NCBI GenBank assembly: GCA_024226315.1
Contig: JAAELT010000568.1
Coordinates: 1 to 64,000, forward strand
Source of the DNA: a bacterium
GTDB lineage: Bacteria > Acidobacteriota > Thermoanaerobaculia > Multivoradales > J023
Length of the DNA stretch: 64,000 nucleotides
Direction: 5' to 3'
Numbering within the stretch: position 1 is the stretch's first letter; each line of letters begins with the position of its first letter. The position numbers were made by a program, and so were the translations under genes. The notes beneath the pieces were generated by a model, which saw only the letters and a list, made by a program, of their open reading frames with translations, was not told the DNA's origin and did no database searches. Shown piece after piece: positions 1-8,031 of the stretch.

Positions 1-297
1 CGCGGGCACCGGAACCGCGCGCACACCGGCCTGGCGGTTGATCTCGCTGGTGACCGACGTCGGCCGCCAGCTGGAGATCATCGCCTCGATGCGATCGATC
101 TCCAGGTAGGCTCGATCGAGGGCCAGCTGGGCCCGGGCGGCGTCTTCGTGCACAGCGGTTAGCTCGAAGCGGGAGCCCATCTTCTTGCGCACGTCCCGAA
201 CCGTCTCCGCGGCGGCAGACTGCACCAGCACCATCTGCATCAGCGCCATGCCCAGTGCGTTCGCCACCCCTCGGGCGAGTCGTCCTCGTTGCTTCAT
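1..297 (-). CDS. apbE: FAD:protein FMN transferase (ApbE family), N-terminal part
   Basis: ApbE enzymes move FMN from FAD onto a Ser/Thr of exported target proteins, acting outside the cytoplasmic membrane. The 99 visible residues start with an N-terminal signal-like stretch (MKQRGRLARGVANALGMALM, ending near QSAAA). The family start signature follows: MGSRFEL, then helix residues with EIDRIEAMISSW, then SEINRQAG and VPVP, which match the MGTRF / E-DR-E-M-S-R / SEI-R-N-AG pattern of ApbE. The gene runs off the left edge, so the catalytic C-terminal part cannot be checked. It sits 50 bases downstream of the TSP3-repeat gene on the same strand and is probably co-transcribed with it. Start chosen at the first ATG before the signal peptide. 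Its only purine-rich ribosome site (AAGGA) lies inside a small hairpin. Confidence 0.85.
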   Translation of the reverse strand, partial: MKQRGRLARGVANALGMALMQMVLVQSAAAETVRDVRKKMGSRFELTAVHEDAARAQLALDRAYLEIDRIEAMISSWRPTSVTSEINRQAGVRAVPVPA

Positions 298-303
298 GGA
301 GAC

Positions 304-338
304 GGAATCCTTCGATTCCTCTCGAGATTCCCCGAATC
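304..338 (-). promoter_or_regulatory. two small hairpins in the gap before apbE
   Basis: The 50-base gap between the TSP3 gene and apbE holds two inverted repeats: GGAATC-CTTC-GATTCC (304-319) and GATTC-CCC-GAATC (326-338). Read on the minus strand, the first hairpin contains AAGGA, the only plausible Shine-Dalgarno for apbE. The structure could therefore damp apbE translation or mark an mRNA processing site. Both stems are short and the role is an inference. Confidence 0.3.
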
Positions 339-347
339 GTCGAAAAC

Positions 348-1331
348 TCAGTCGCTGTCACTATCCCCAGCGTCACTGTCTGCGGCGTCGCTGTCGCTGT
401 CGGCGCCGTCGCTCGAATCGGACGCGGGGCTCGCGCCGGAATCGCTGTCGGCCTCGTCGACACCACCATCGGGACTGTCGTCGCCGCCCGTGCCGCCCGT
501 GCCGCCGTCACCGCCCGTACCGTCGTCGCCGGGACCGCCACCGCCGGGAGTGTCGGCGCCGCCGCCATCACCTTCGCCCGCGTTGAGGTCCACCCAGGGC
601 GGCAGTCCGCTGTAGCCGTCGGTGTCATTGGCGAAGCCGTCGCCGTCGATATCGTCGTCGAAGGCGTTGATCACGCCGTCGCCGTCGATATCGTCGTCGT
701 CGATGTTGATCAACGAATCACCGTCGACGTCGTCGTCGAGGATGTTGTCGAGGCCATCGCCGTCGACGTCGGGATCGAACTGGTTGTCGACACCGTCGCC
801 GTCGACGTCGGGATCCATCCAGTTGTCGAGGCCGTCACCGTCGGCATCGGGGTCTCTCGAATTGGGCAGGCCGTCCTCATCGGCGTCGGGCAGTCCGGCC
901 GGCGCGATGTAGGCGTGCAGATTCAGCGCCCAGGTGAGGAGCGCCGTCCTCGCGACCGCGGTCCCCGGATCGGCGGAAGACTGCAGGATGAGCACGGCGA
1001 CGCTGGTGCCGGCCTCCACCTCGGCGCTGACCTCGGCCAGCGACCTGCTGACGATCCGAGCCGCCATGGCCTCCGGCGCCACGTCTCCAGATCGGCGGCC
1101 GGTCGACTCGAGGTCCTCGAACGGGACCTGCGTGTGGGTCTGGATCAAGTGCCGGGCGTCGTCCTCCGACGCCGCCTGCTCCAGCGCCTCGACCGCTCGA
1201 CCGAGCACCAGCTGCATCTCCTCCAGCTGCGCCTCGGTCACGGCCTGGGCACTCACGGGGCTCGTGATGGAGCCCGTGAGACTCACCGTGAGTACGATCA
1301 CCAACCCGATCCTGCTCCGTTGCGTCCACAT
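348..1331 (-). CDS. secreted Asp-rich protein with seven TSP3-like calcium repeats
   Basis: 327 residues. A Sec signal peptide (residues 1-28 or 1-30, ending VSA/QA) is followed by a helical domain (about 31-140). Then come seven 13-residue repeats of the type DxDxDGxxNxxDP (149-239), the calcium-binding pattern of thrombospondin type 3 repeats. A Gly-rich linker and a very acidic Asp/Ser tail (about 285-327) end the protein. It is therefore expected to be an extracellular or periplasmic calcium-binding protein. The tail contains DSDSGAS (295-301), which resembles the D-x-x-S/T-G-A-S/T site used by ApbE; apbE is the next gene. The start has AGGAGG eight to ten bases upstream and a promoter with a clear extended -10. 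Function unknown beyond this. Confidence 0.85.
   Translation of the reverse strand: MWTQRSRIGLVIVLTVSLTGSITSPVSAQAVTEAQLEEMQLVLGRAVEALEQAASEDDARHLIQTHTQVPFEDLESTGRRSGDVAPEAMAARIVSRSLAEVSAEVEAGTSVAVLILQSSADPGTAVARTALLTWALNLHAYIAPAGLPDADEDGLPNSRDPDADGDGLDNWMDPDVDGDGVDNQFDPDVDGDGLDNILDDDVDGDSLINIDDDDIDGDGVINAFDDDIDGDGFANDTDGYSGLPPWVDLNAGEGDGGGADTPGGGGPGDDGTGGDGGTGGTGGDDSPDGGVDEADSDSGASPASDSSDGADSDSDAADSDAGDSDSD
615..887. repeat. 39-bp tandem repeats coding for TSP3-like units
   Basis: Seven imperfect 39-bp units encode the 13-residue DxDxDGxxNxxDP repeats of the secreted protein. The units are most alike at the Asp codons (GAC/GAT runs seen as gtcgtc/atcgtc on the plus strand). Copy number may vary between strains. 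Confidence 0.8.
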
Positions 1332-1399
1332 GGGGCTGAATCCTCCTGAGCCGTCTCCTGGCGGGGCACTGCCCAGAACACTCTCGGCAGCTTTCTAGA

Positions 1400-1408
1400 A
1401 GTATAGCA
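1400..1408 (-). promoter_or_regulatory. extended -10 promoter of the TSP3-apbE operon
   Basis: On the minus strand the sequence TGCTATACT is a TG-N extended -10 with five of six matches to TATAAT. It would start RNA near position 1393, about 60 bases before the ATG at 1331. No good -35 is present at the usual spacing. The place of the -35 is taken by the GTTCA direct repeats, as in promoters that depend on a PhoB/OmpR-type activator. Confidence 0.55.
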
Positions 1409-1417
1409 ATACATAGA

Positions 1418-1464
1418 TGAACAATCGATGAACGATCGCTGAACGCTGGAAGAACCTGGCGAAC
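1418..1464. promoter_or_regulatory. 11-bp spaced direct repeats, likely response-regulator operator
   Basis: TGAAC occurs at 1418, 1429 and 1440, followed by AGAAC at 1451 and CGAAC at 1460 (and again at 1481). The 11-bp step is that of tandem sites for OmpR/PhoB-family regulators. The block lies between the divergent TSP3-apbE operon and the histidine kinase gene. Its first repeat ends 13 bases upstream of the -10 of the leftward promoter, the position of a pho-box-like activator site. The regulator encoded at 4747-5424 is the obvious candidate. Confidence 0.55.
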
Positions 1465-1508
1465 GCCGCCAACATCCCGGCGAACGTCGGTATCATCGTG
1501 GTCGAGCC

Positions 1509-4500
1509 ATGACCCACCATGTCGCGCACGACCGAGGCCTCCCGTCCACGCCGCCACGCCGGCGAACGCCATCGCTCCCGGTCCTGACCTCTCTGCTCAT
1601 CTGCCTCTGGTGGCCGGGCACCGCCGTGGCTCTCGAGCGCGACAAGCACGTAACCCAGTACCTCCACGAGCTGTGGCGCGGCGAGCTGCCTCACGCCACC
1701 GTCCAGGACGTGCTCAGGACCGCGGACGGATACCTGTGGCTGGCGACCCAGGAGGGGCTGGTGCGCTACGACGGCGTCAGCTTCACCATCTTCACGCCGA
1801 GCGATACTCCGGAGCTCGGCGACGCGCACGTCCTCACTCTCTACGAAGACGCGCGCGGCACCCTCTGGATCGGCACTCGCGGCGGCGGGCTGACGACCTA
1901 CCGTGACCGGTCGTTCGCGGCGACCGACGCTCCCGCCAAGGTGATCTTGAACATCACCGGCGACCGCTCGGGCAACCTCTGGCTGGGAACGCCACAGGGC
2001 CTGTTGCGCTTCGACGGTCGGCAGTGGGCCCTCTTCGACCGCGATAGCGGCCTGCCGGAAGACGCCGTGCGAGCGGTCCTCGAGGATTCAGCGGGAAATC
2101 TCTGGGTGGGAACCCGCGGATCGGGGCTCGGCCGCCTTCGAGAGGGCAGGTATGTGCCCGCCATCGGTTCCGCCGACCCCACGATCCGTGACCTGTTCCA
2201 CGGCCTGGGTGTGATCTGCCTGCTCGACGACGGCCGGGGCGGTCTGTGGATCGGCACCCGCGGCCGCGGCCTGCTCCACTTGCGGGACGGTACGGTCGAG
2301 GCGCTGACCACCGCCGACGGCCTGGGCGCGGACACGGTCGTCGACCTGTGGCTGGATCGCCACGACCACCTGTGGATCGCCACCTACGGCGGCGGCCTGA
2401 ACCGCTTCGACGGCGGCGAGGTCGTCGCCCTGACCAGCGATCACCATCTCACCAGCGACATCATCCTGGCGCTCTGGGAGGACCTGGAGGGCAGTCTGTG
2501 GGTCGGCACCTCGGGCGGGGGACTCAGCCGTCTCCGGGACGGCGCGGTCACCGCCTGGACCACCCACGAGGGCCTGCCGAGCAACAACACCTACTGCGTG
2601 CTGGAAGACCGCTCCGGGGTGATGTGGATCGGCACCGAGGGTGGCGGCCTGGGTCGCCTCGAGGGCCGCGGAATCACCGCCTTGACCACCGCCGACGGTC
2701 TCTCCAGCAACAGCGTCACGGCGCTGCTCGAGGACCGCGACGGATCCCTGTGGATCGGCACCCGCGACGCCGGCCTCAATCGTCTGCGGGATGGAAGGAT
2801 CACGCGGCTGACGCGATCCGACGGCTCCTCCGGCGACTCGATCTTCTCGCTGCTCGAAGACCGCGCCGGCCGCCTGTGGGCCGGCACTGTCCGCTCGGGG
2901 CTCCGCACAGTCGAGGATGGGCGACTGGTGCAGTACCGCGGTGACCCGGATCTCGACGGCAGCTCGATCTTCGCACTGGCCCTGGATGTCGATGGCAACC
3001 TCTTGATCGGCACGGACGGGGCCGGGCTGAAGACCCTCGGGCCCGGCGGCATCACCACGCTAACGACCGCCGACGGACTGTCGAACGACACCGTCGTCGC
3101 TCTCGCCGCGGACTCCGAGGGAACGATCTGGGCCGGCACCTATGGCGGCGGCCTGCACCGGATCCGGGGGCGCGAGGTGGTCTCGATCGGCACCGGGGAC
3201 GGCCTGTTCGACGACCGGGTCTTCCAGATCCTGGACGACGGCGCGGGGCGCCTGTGGATGAGCAGCAACCGCGGGATCTTCAGCGTCGCCAAGCGCGAGC
3301 TGGAGGCCTTCTCGCTGGGCCGGGCACCGCGCGTGACCTCGATCGCGATCGGGAAAGAGCACGGCATGCTGTCGACCGAGTGCGCCGCCGGTACGCAACC
3401 GGCAGGATGGTGCGACAGCAGGGGCTCTCTGTGGTTTCCCACCGCCGAAGGCGTGGTGAGCCTCGATCCAGAGGACCTGCGTCCGAACCCGGTGGCACCG
3501 CCGGTGCACATCGAATCGGTGCTGGTCGACGGCGAACCGCTCTCACCCTCGGACGAAGCCCGCCTGGGGCCGGGCCACGAGAGACTCGAGTTCTCCTACG
3601 CCGGCCTCGGCCTGCGGGTGCCGGAGATGGTCCGTTTCCGCTACCAGCTCGAGGGCTTCGACCGCGGCTGGGTGGAGGCCGGCGGCGCTCGATCGACCAC
3701 CTTCACCAACCTGCCCACGGGAAAGTCCTACCGCTTCGTGGTCACCGCGGCCAACGAGGACGGCGTCTGGAACCCGCGCGGGGCGTCGTTTTCGTTCTAC
3801 GTCGAGCCGCACTTCTACGAGACCCCGGCCTTTCTGGCGCTCTCCGGTTCCCTCGTGGCGCTCCTCGGCTGGGGAGCCTACCGGGCCCGAACGAACCAGC
3901 TCCATCGCCGCACCCAGGCGCTCGAGCGCACGGTCGCCGAGCGCACGGCCGAGGTGGTAGCGGAAAAAGAACGGGTCGAATCCGCCAACCTCGAGCTGGC
4001 CAAGCTGAACCGGATCAAGAGCGAGTTCCTGGCCATCGCCGCTCACGATCTCAAGAACCCCCTCACCGTCATCTACGGACATGCCGGCAAGATCAGCAAG
4101 GGGGTCCGGGAGGAGGGACGGGTGCGGCGCATGGGACGCTCGATCTTCGCGTCGATCGACCAGATGCTCAACATCATCGACGACCTGCTCGACTCGACCG
4201 CGATCGAGACCGGCAAGCTGCGCTTGAGGCGCACTCTCACCGACCTCGCGACGTTGGCGGCCGAGGCTGTCGAGAGCAACCACGTCCGTGCCGCCGAGCG
4301 CGACATCCGATTGGTCTTCACGGTCGACCTGGACGAAGACTACGACGCCCTGGTCGACGCCGACCGGATCGGCCGCGTGTTCGACAACCTGATCAGCAAC
4401 GCCGTCAAGTTCTCCCAGGACCACTCGAGTGTCGACGTCACGCTCGAACGCATCGACTCTGACAGCTCCACCGTGTCCCGATCCACCGTGCTCCGATTCA

Positions 4501-4742
4501 GCGTCCGTGACCAGGGGCCGGGCCTGAGCACCGAGGACCAGGCAAAGCTCTTCCGCCGGTTCGAAAGGCTGTCGGCAGCACCGGTCGCCGGCGACAGCTC
4601 TTCGGGCCTGGGCCTCTCGATCGTCAAACAGTTCACGGAGATGCACGGCGGCTACGTCCAGGTCGTGAGCCGACTCGGCCGAGGCTCGACGTTTCTCGTC
4701 GACCTGCCGGCCGAGGACGTCGAAGCGCCCGGCGAGAAATGA
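1509..4742 (+). CDS. membrane sensor histidine kinase with two-component propeller
   Basis: 1077 residues. A signal/anchor (about 22-42) is followed by a long periplasmic beta-propeller made of Reg_prop repeats (about 50-620). The repeats show recurrent D-x-x-G-x-LW-x-GT and GGGL-R motifs roughly every 40-45 residues. Then comes a Y_Y_Y immunoglobulin-like domain (about 665-765), one transmembrane helix (FLALSGSLVALLGWGAYRAR, near 775) and a short coiled coil. The HisKA H-box is AIAAHDLKNP (His near 846), and the HATPase has DNLISNAVKF, RDQGPGL and GLGLSIV. This is the architecture of periplasmic ligand sensors, often for carbohydrates or polymers; the ligand here is unknown. No fused receiver is present. 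The partner is probably the OmpR-type regulator that converges on it with only four bases between the stop codons. Confidence 0.93.
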   Translation: MTHHVAHDRGLPSTPPRRRTPSLPVLTSLLICLWWPGTAVALERDKHVTQYLHELWRGELPHATVQDVLRTADGYLWLATQEGLVRYDGVSFTIFTPSDTPELGDAHVLTLYEDARGTLWIGTRGGGLTTYRDRSFAATDAPAKVILNITGDRSGNLWLGTPQGLLRFDGRQWALFDRDSGLPEDAVRAVLEDSAGNLWVGTRGSGLGRLREGRYVPAIGSADPTIRDLFHGLGVICLLDDGRGGLWIGTRGRGLLHLRDGTVEALTTADGLGADTVVDLWLDRHDHLWIATYGGGLNRFDGGEVVALTSDHHLTSDIILALWEDLEGSLWVGTSGGGLSRLRDGAVTAWTTHEGLPSNNTYCVLEDRSGVMWIGTEGGGLGRLEGRGITALTTADGLSSNSVTALLEDRDGSLWIGTRDAGLNRLRDGRITRLTRSDGSSGDSIFSLLEDRAGRLWAGTVRSGLRTVEDGRLVQYRGDPDLDGSSIFALALDVDGNLLIGTDGAGLKTLGPGGITTLTTADGLSNDTVVALAADSEGTIWAGTYGGGLHRIRGREVVSIGTGDGLFDDRVFQILDDGAGRLWMSSNRGIFSVAKRELEAFSLGRAPRVTSIAIGKEHGMLSTECAAGTQPAGWCDSRGSLWFPTAEGVVSLDPEDLRPNPVAPPVHIESVLVDGEPLSPSDEARLGPGHERLEFSYAGLGLRVPEMVRFRYQLEGFDRGWVEAGGARSTTFTNLPTGKSYRFVVTAANEDGVWNPRGASFSFYVEPHFYETPAFLALSGSLVALLGWGAYRARTNQLHRRTQALERTVAERTAEVVAEKERVESANLELAKLNRIKSEFLAIAAHDLKNPLTVIYGHAGKISKGVREEGRVRRMGRSIFASIDQMLNIIDDLLDSTAIETGKLRLRRTLTDLATLAAEAVESNHVRAAERDIRLVFTVDLDEDYDALVDADRIGRVFDNLISNAVKFSQDHSSVDVTLERIDSDSSTVSRSTVLRFSVRDQGPGLSTEDQAKLFRRFERLSAAPVAGDSSSGLGLSIVKQFTEMHGGYVQVVSRLGRGSTFLVDLPAEDVEAPGEK

Positions 4743-4746
4743 CCGC

Positions 4747-5424
4747 TCAGCAGCGTATCGAGCGCAGCACGTAGCCCTGGCCGGGAACGGTGTGCAGCAA
4801 TCTGCTCTCCGCGTCGCCGTCGATCTTCTTGCGCAGCCGGTAGATGAAGACGTTGACCAGATTGGACATCGAGTCGAAGGCCGAATCCCAGACATGCTCG
4901 CTGATGTCGGTCCGCGTGACCAGCTCGTCCTGGTGCGTCAACAGGTATTCGAGCAGAGCGAATTCTTTGGGCGAGAGCGCGATCGGCCGGCCCGCCACCT
5001 CGACCTGCCTGGACGCGCGATCCATGACCAGATCGTCCGCCTGGTAGGTGGAGATCGTCCGCTGGGGACGCCGCCGGAGCAGACTGCGAACCCGGGCCAG
5101 GAACTCGTCGAACGAGAACGGCTTCGGCAGATAGTCGTCGGCCCCGGTGTCGAGGCCCTTGACCCGATCCTGCACGGTGTCGAGGGCGCTCAAGACGAGG
5201 ACCGGAAAGTCGGTGCCGGCCTCGCGCCAGGCCTCGAGCAATTCCAGTCCTGTTGGTGGCGGGATGGTGAGATCGAGCACGATGAGATCGTAATCGTTGA
5301 CCGCCGCCAGCTCGTCGGCAGTCGGCCCGTCGTGAGCCGCGTCGACGGCGTAGGCCTCGTCCGTCAACAGCCGCACCAACTCGCCCGACAGCCGCCGATC
5401 GTCTTCGACGACCAGGACCCTCAT
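4747..5424 (-). CDS. OmpR/PhoB-family response regulator
   Basis: 225 residues: receiver domain (1-115) with the acidic pair VVEDD, phosphoacceptor Asp in IVLDLTIP (about 51), the conserved Ser/Thr in LVLSALD and Lys in PKPFSFDE (about 101). A winged-helix DNA-binding domain (about 130-220) follows, with the typical LSPKEFALLEYL and the recognition segment NLVNVFIYRLRKKI, ending in GQGYVLR. It is the likely partner of the propeller kinase that ends four bases away on the other strand. Its ATG overlaps the stop of the aminotransferase remnant upstream (ATGA), so translation may be coupled to that remnant. The 11-bp spaced TGAAC repeats at 1418-1464 fit the binding mode of this family. Confidence 0.93.
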   Translation of the reverse strand: MRVLVVEDDRRLSGELVRLLTDEAYAVDAAHDGPTADELAAVNDYDLIVLDLTIPPPTGLELLEAWREAGTDFPVLVLSALDTVQDRVKGLDTGADDYLPKPFSFDEFLARVRSLLRRRPQRTISTYQADDLVMDRASRQVEVAGRPIALSPKEFALLEYLLTHQDELVTRTDISEHVWDSAFDSMSNLVNVFIYRLRKKIDGDAESRLLHTVPGQGYVLRSIRC

Positions 5425-5582
5425 CCCGCGACGCCCTCCAGCGCACCGAATAGCAGATCGATTTCCCCCGCCGTATTGGCAACGTTGGGCGAGATCCGCA
5501 CCGTCTGCAGCTCCGGCGACACCGGTGCCGCCAGGGCCGCCTGTTTCAGGAAACTCCGGCGCGGCATCTCGGGAACATCCAT
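5421..5582 (-). pseudogene. deletion remnant of a TAT-exported class V aminotransferase
   Basis: A 53-residue frame starts at an ATG with GGAGA upstream. It encodes a twin-arginine signal (MPRRSFLKQAALAAP) joined directly to the last part of a class V aminotransferase of the isopenicillin N epimerase type (TVRISPNVANTAGEIDLL, ending EGVAG). In intact relatives the two pieces are separated by roughly 350-400 residues that include the PLP lysine. None of that is present, so no enzyme can be made. The reading frame across the join is open and its stop overlaps the start of the response regulator. The fusion may survive because it carries the leader and ribosome entry for the regulator gene. Confidence 0.7.
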
Positions 5583-5680
5583 CGTCGTCTCCTCGGCGGG
5601 TCGTTCGCGGCCTATGCTACGCCTGAATTCTTTCATCAATACGCAGCCGGCCCGCGTCTGGGGTTAAACTGTTTCGCACG

Positions 5681-6805
5681 ATGGTCTCGAGCTGGTACCT
5701 GGAGAGCAGTCCCGATGAGCGTGGGCGGATCCGCAGAACGGCGATTCGGCCGCTGCCGTTTCGCGTCGGCCGCCGGATCGACTCCGACCTCTTTCTCAAT
5801 TCCAGCCATGGCTCCCATCGCCACGCCGAGCTCTTCGAGCGCGATGGCGAGATCTGGGTGGCGGATCTGGACAGCACCAACGGCACCACGGTCAACGGCG
5901 AACGGCTGAAGTCACCCAGGCGGCTCGAGAGCGGCGACGTCGTCCTGTTCGCGGACTGCGAGCTGCGCCTGGTCGAGCTGCCGTCGACCGCGTCACTGCA
6001 GACCACGCAGGTCTTCTCTCTGATCGAGCGCGAGCGTCTCGAAGCCCTGGTGCGAGCACCGGGCGAATTCCGCCGCATGCTGCGCGACCGTGGTTTCCGC
6101 ACCGACTTCCAGCCCGTGGTGCGGATCGACGACGGGGCCGTCCGCGGCTACGAGATGCTCGGCCGCGGCGAGCTCGGTGGCGCCGAGGCATCTCCGGAAG
6201 AGCTCTTCTACATCGCCGAGAAACTGGGTGACGCGATCGCCCTCTCCGAGGCTTTCCGGAGTCGCGGGCTCGAGCTCGCTGCGCGGCTGCCAGGGGCAGC
6301 GTCGGATCCACGGCCGCTGCTGTTCATGAACACCCATCCCCTGGAGCTGGTCGACACTGGAGCCCTGCTCTCTTCGCTCGAGGTTCTGCGCGGCGATCAT
6401 CCGAACCTGGCGCTGGTGCTCGAGATCCACGAGGCGACGGTCGCCGAGGTCTCTTCCCTCAAGGCACTCAGAGCGGGCCTCGAACAGCTCGACATCGACG
6501 TGGCATTCGACGACTTCGGTACCGGCCAGGCGCGGTTGCTGGAGTTGGCCGAGGTGGCGCCGCACTACTTGAAGTTCGATGCCGCCTGGGTCGACGGGCT
6601 CCACTTCGCGTCGGACCGGCGCAACGAGATGGTGGCGAGCCTCCTGCGCATGGTGGACGAGCTCGGTATCACGTCGGTCGCCGAGTGCGTGGAAAGCCGC
6701 GAGGAGGCCGAGGCCTGCCTGCGCCTGGGCTTCCAGCTCGCCCAGGGCAACTATTTCGGATCGCCGGTCCCCACCGAGGAGCTGGGCACGGCCGGGGAAG
6801 ACTAG
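5681..6805 (+). CDS. FHA-EAL protein, putative cyclic-di-GMP phosphodiesterase
   Basis: 374 residues. The FHA domain (about 20-100) has the phosphothreonine-pocket motifs FRVGRR, SHGSHRHAEL and DSTNGTTVNGERL. The EAL domain (about 120-365) has FQPVV, then GYEMLGRG in place of EAL-x-R, LEIHEA, the metal-binding DDFGTG, YLKFDAAW and AECVES. The glutamate of EAL, the Asp pair, the Lys and the late Glu are all kept, so phosphodiesterase activity is possible although Ala-Leu is Met-Leu. The protein is soluble. It would couple Ser/Thr phosphorylation to c-di-GMP turnover; the kinase is not in the window. Four bases separate its stop from the DUF445 gene, so the two form an operon. Confidence 0.85.
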   Translation: MVSSWYLESSPDERGRIRRTAIRPLPFRVGRRIDSDLFLNSSHGSHRHAELFERDGEIWVADLDSTNGTTVNGERLKSPRRLESGDVVLFADCELRLVELPSTASLQTTQVFSLIERERLEALVRAPGEFRRMLRDRGFRTDFQPVVRIDDGAVRGYEMLGRGELGGAEASPEELFYIAEKLGDAIALSEAFRSRGLELAARLPGAASDPRPLLFMNTHPLELVDTGALLSSLEVLRGDHPNLALVLEIHEATVAEVSSLKALRAGLEQLDIDVAFDDFGTGQARLLELAEVAPHYLKFDAAWVDGLHFASDRRNEMVASLLRMVDELGITSVAECVESREEAEACLRLGFQLAQGNYFGSPVPTEELGTAGED

Positions 6806-6809
6806 CCGC

Positions 6810-8030
6810 GTGCTGGAAACGATCTTCCATCATCCCGACCTCTGGAAGTACGTCAGCATCCCGTTCGTCGCCGGCTTCGTCGGCTGGGGTACGAACTGGG
6901 CCGCGATCCAGCTGACGTTCCTGCCGATCGAGTTCGTCGGCCGCAAGCCCTACCTCGGCTGGCAGGGCATCATCCCGTCGAAGGCCGAGCGGATGGCCGG
7001 CATCTTCGTCGACTCGACGATGGTCAAGCTCGGCACCCTGCCAGAGCTGTTCGAGCAGATGGAGCCGGCCAAGATCGCCGCCCAGATCGAGAAGATCATC
7101 ATCCCGCGCCTCCCTAAATACACCGACGAGATCGTGCTGAGGGAGAACCCCACCGTTTGGCGGCGCACCCCGAACGTGGTCAAGCAGGCGATCTACGAGC
7201 GCATCCGCGAGGCGTTTCCGCAGCTGGTGCACAATCTGATGGCCGAGGCCAACGAGCACATCGAGGAGCTGATCGATTTCAAGTTCATGATCACCGACCG
7301 GCTGGTGCACGATCGGGCGCTGCTCAACCGCCTGTTTCTGGAGTCGGGCGACAAAGAGTTCAAGTTCATCGTCCGCTCCGGCCTCTACTTCGGCTTCCTC
7401 TTCGGCCTGGTGCAACTGGCGGTGTGGATCTTCTATCCGGCCTGGTGGGTGCTGCCGGCGTTCGGCCTGGCCGTCGGCTGGGCCACCAACTGGATCGCGC
7501 TCAACATCATCTTCCGGCCGCTGCACCCCAAGAAACTAGGCCCATGGACCCTGCAGGGGCTGTTCCTGAAGCGTCAGAGAGAGGTCGCCGTGTCCTGGTG
7601 CAGCCTGGTGACCCGCGAGATCGTCAGCGTGCGCAGCATGATCTATTCCATGATCAACGGCCCGTACGCCGACAACACCCGGGCGCTGATCAAGAAGCAC
7701 ATGGAACCCATCGTGCGCGAGGCGATGGATCCGCTGCTGACCCAGATCGCGGTCGGCAACGACAGCTTCGAGGAAATGCGGAACCTGGTGGGCGAGAAGT
7801 CGATCGCGGTGTCGACCGAACCGTTCGACGACTGGCACTTCAACCGGGAACGCGGCCAGGTGGTCGAGCGGCTGCTGCGTCAGCGCATGGAGGAGCTGCC
7901 GTCGGAGGAGTTCCAGGATCTGCTGAGGCCCTGTTTCCAGGAGGACGAGCTGCTCCTCATCCTGGTCGGAGCCGCACTCGGCTTCCTGGCCGGCCTGGCG
8001 CAGCTGTTCTTCGTCTTCGGAGGGGTCTGA
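6810..8030 (+). CDS. DUF445 family membrane protein
   Basis: 406 residues from a GTG four bases after the FHA-EAL stop; this start gives the usual N-terminal helix and avoids a long overlap. The DUF445 signature occurs twice: VGWGTNWAAIQLTFLPI with GWQGIIPSKAERMA near the N-terminus, and VGWATNWIALNIIFRPLHPK with LQGLFLKRQ in the middle (about 222-260). This indicates an internal duplication. Predicted membrane segments lie at about 10-35, 190-210, 213-235 and 380-402, and the regions between are soluble helical domains. The molecular function of the family is not established; a role at the cell envelope is inferred. Confidence 0.85.
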   Translation: MLETIFHHPDLWKYVSIPFVAGFVGWGTNWAAIQLTFLPIEFVGRKPYLGWQGIIPSKAERMAGIFVDSTMVKLGTLPELFEQMEPAKIAAQIEKIIIPRLPKYTDEIVLRENPTVWRRTPNVVKQAIYERIREAFPQLVHNLMAEANEHIEELIDFKFMITDRLVHDRALLNRLFLESGDKEFKFIVRSGLYFGFLFGLVQLAVWIFYPAWWVLPAFGLAVGWATNWIALNIIFRPLHPKKLGPWTLQGLFLKRQREVAVSWCSLVTREIVSVRSMIYSMINGPYADNTRALIKKHMEPIVREAMDPLLTQIAVGNDSFEEMRNLVGEKSIAVSTEPFDDWHFNRERGQVVERLLRQRMEELPSEEFQDLLRPCFQEDELLLILVGAALGFLAGLAQLFFVFGGV

Positions 8031-8031
8031 G

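Noticed and set aside
615..887. CRISPR-like tandem array
   Set aside because: 39-bp units are contiguous and encode the TSP3-like repeats; no spacers.
185..1398. Several plus-strand frames opposite apbE and the TSP3 gene
   Set aside because: Their composition (Val/Ala/Ser or Arg runs) mirrors the GTC/GAC codon pattern of the Asp-rich gene on the other strand.
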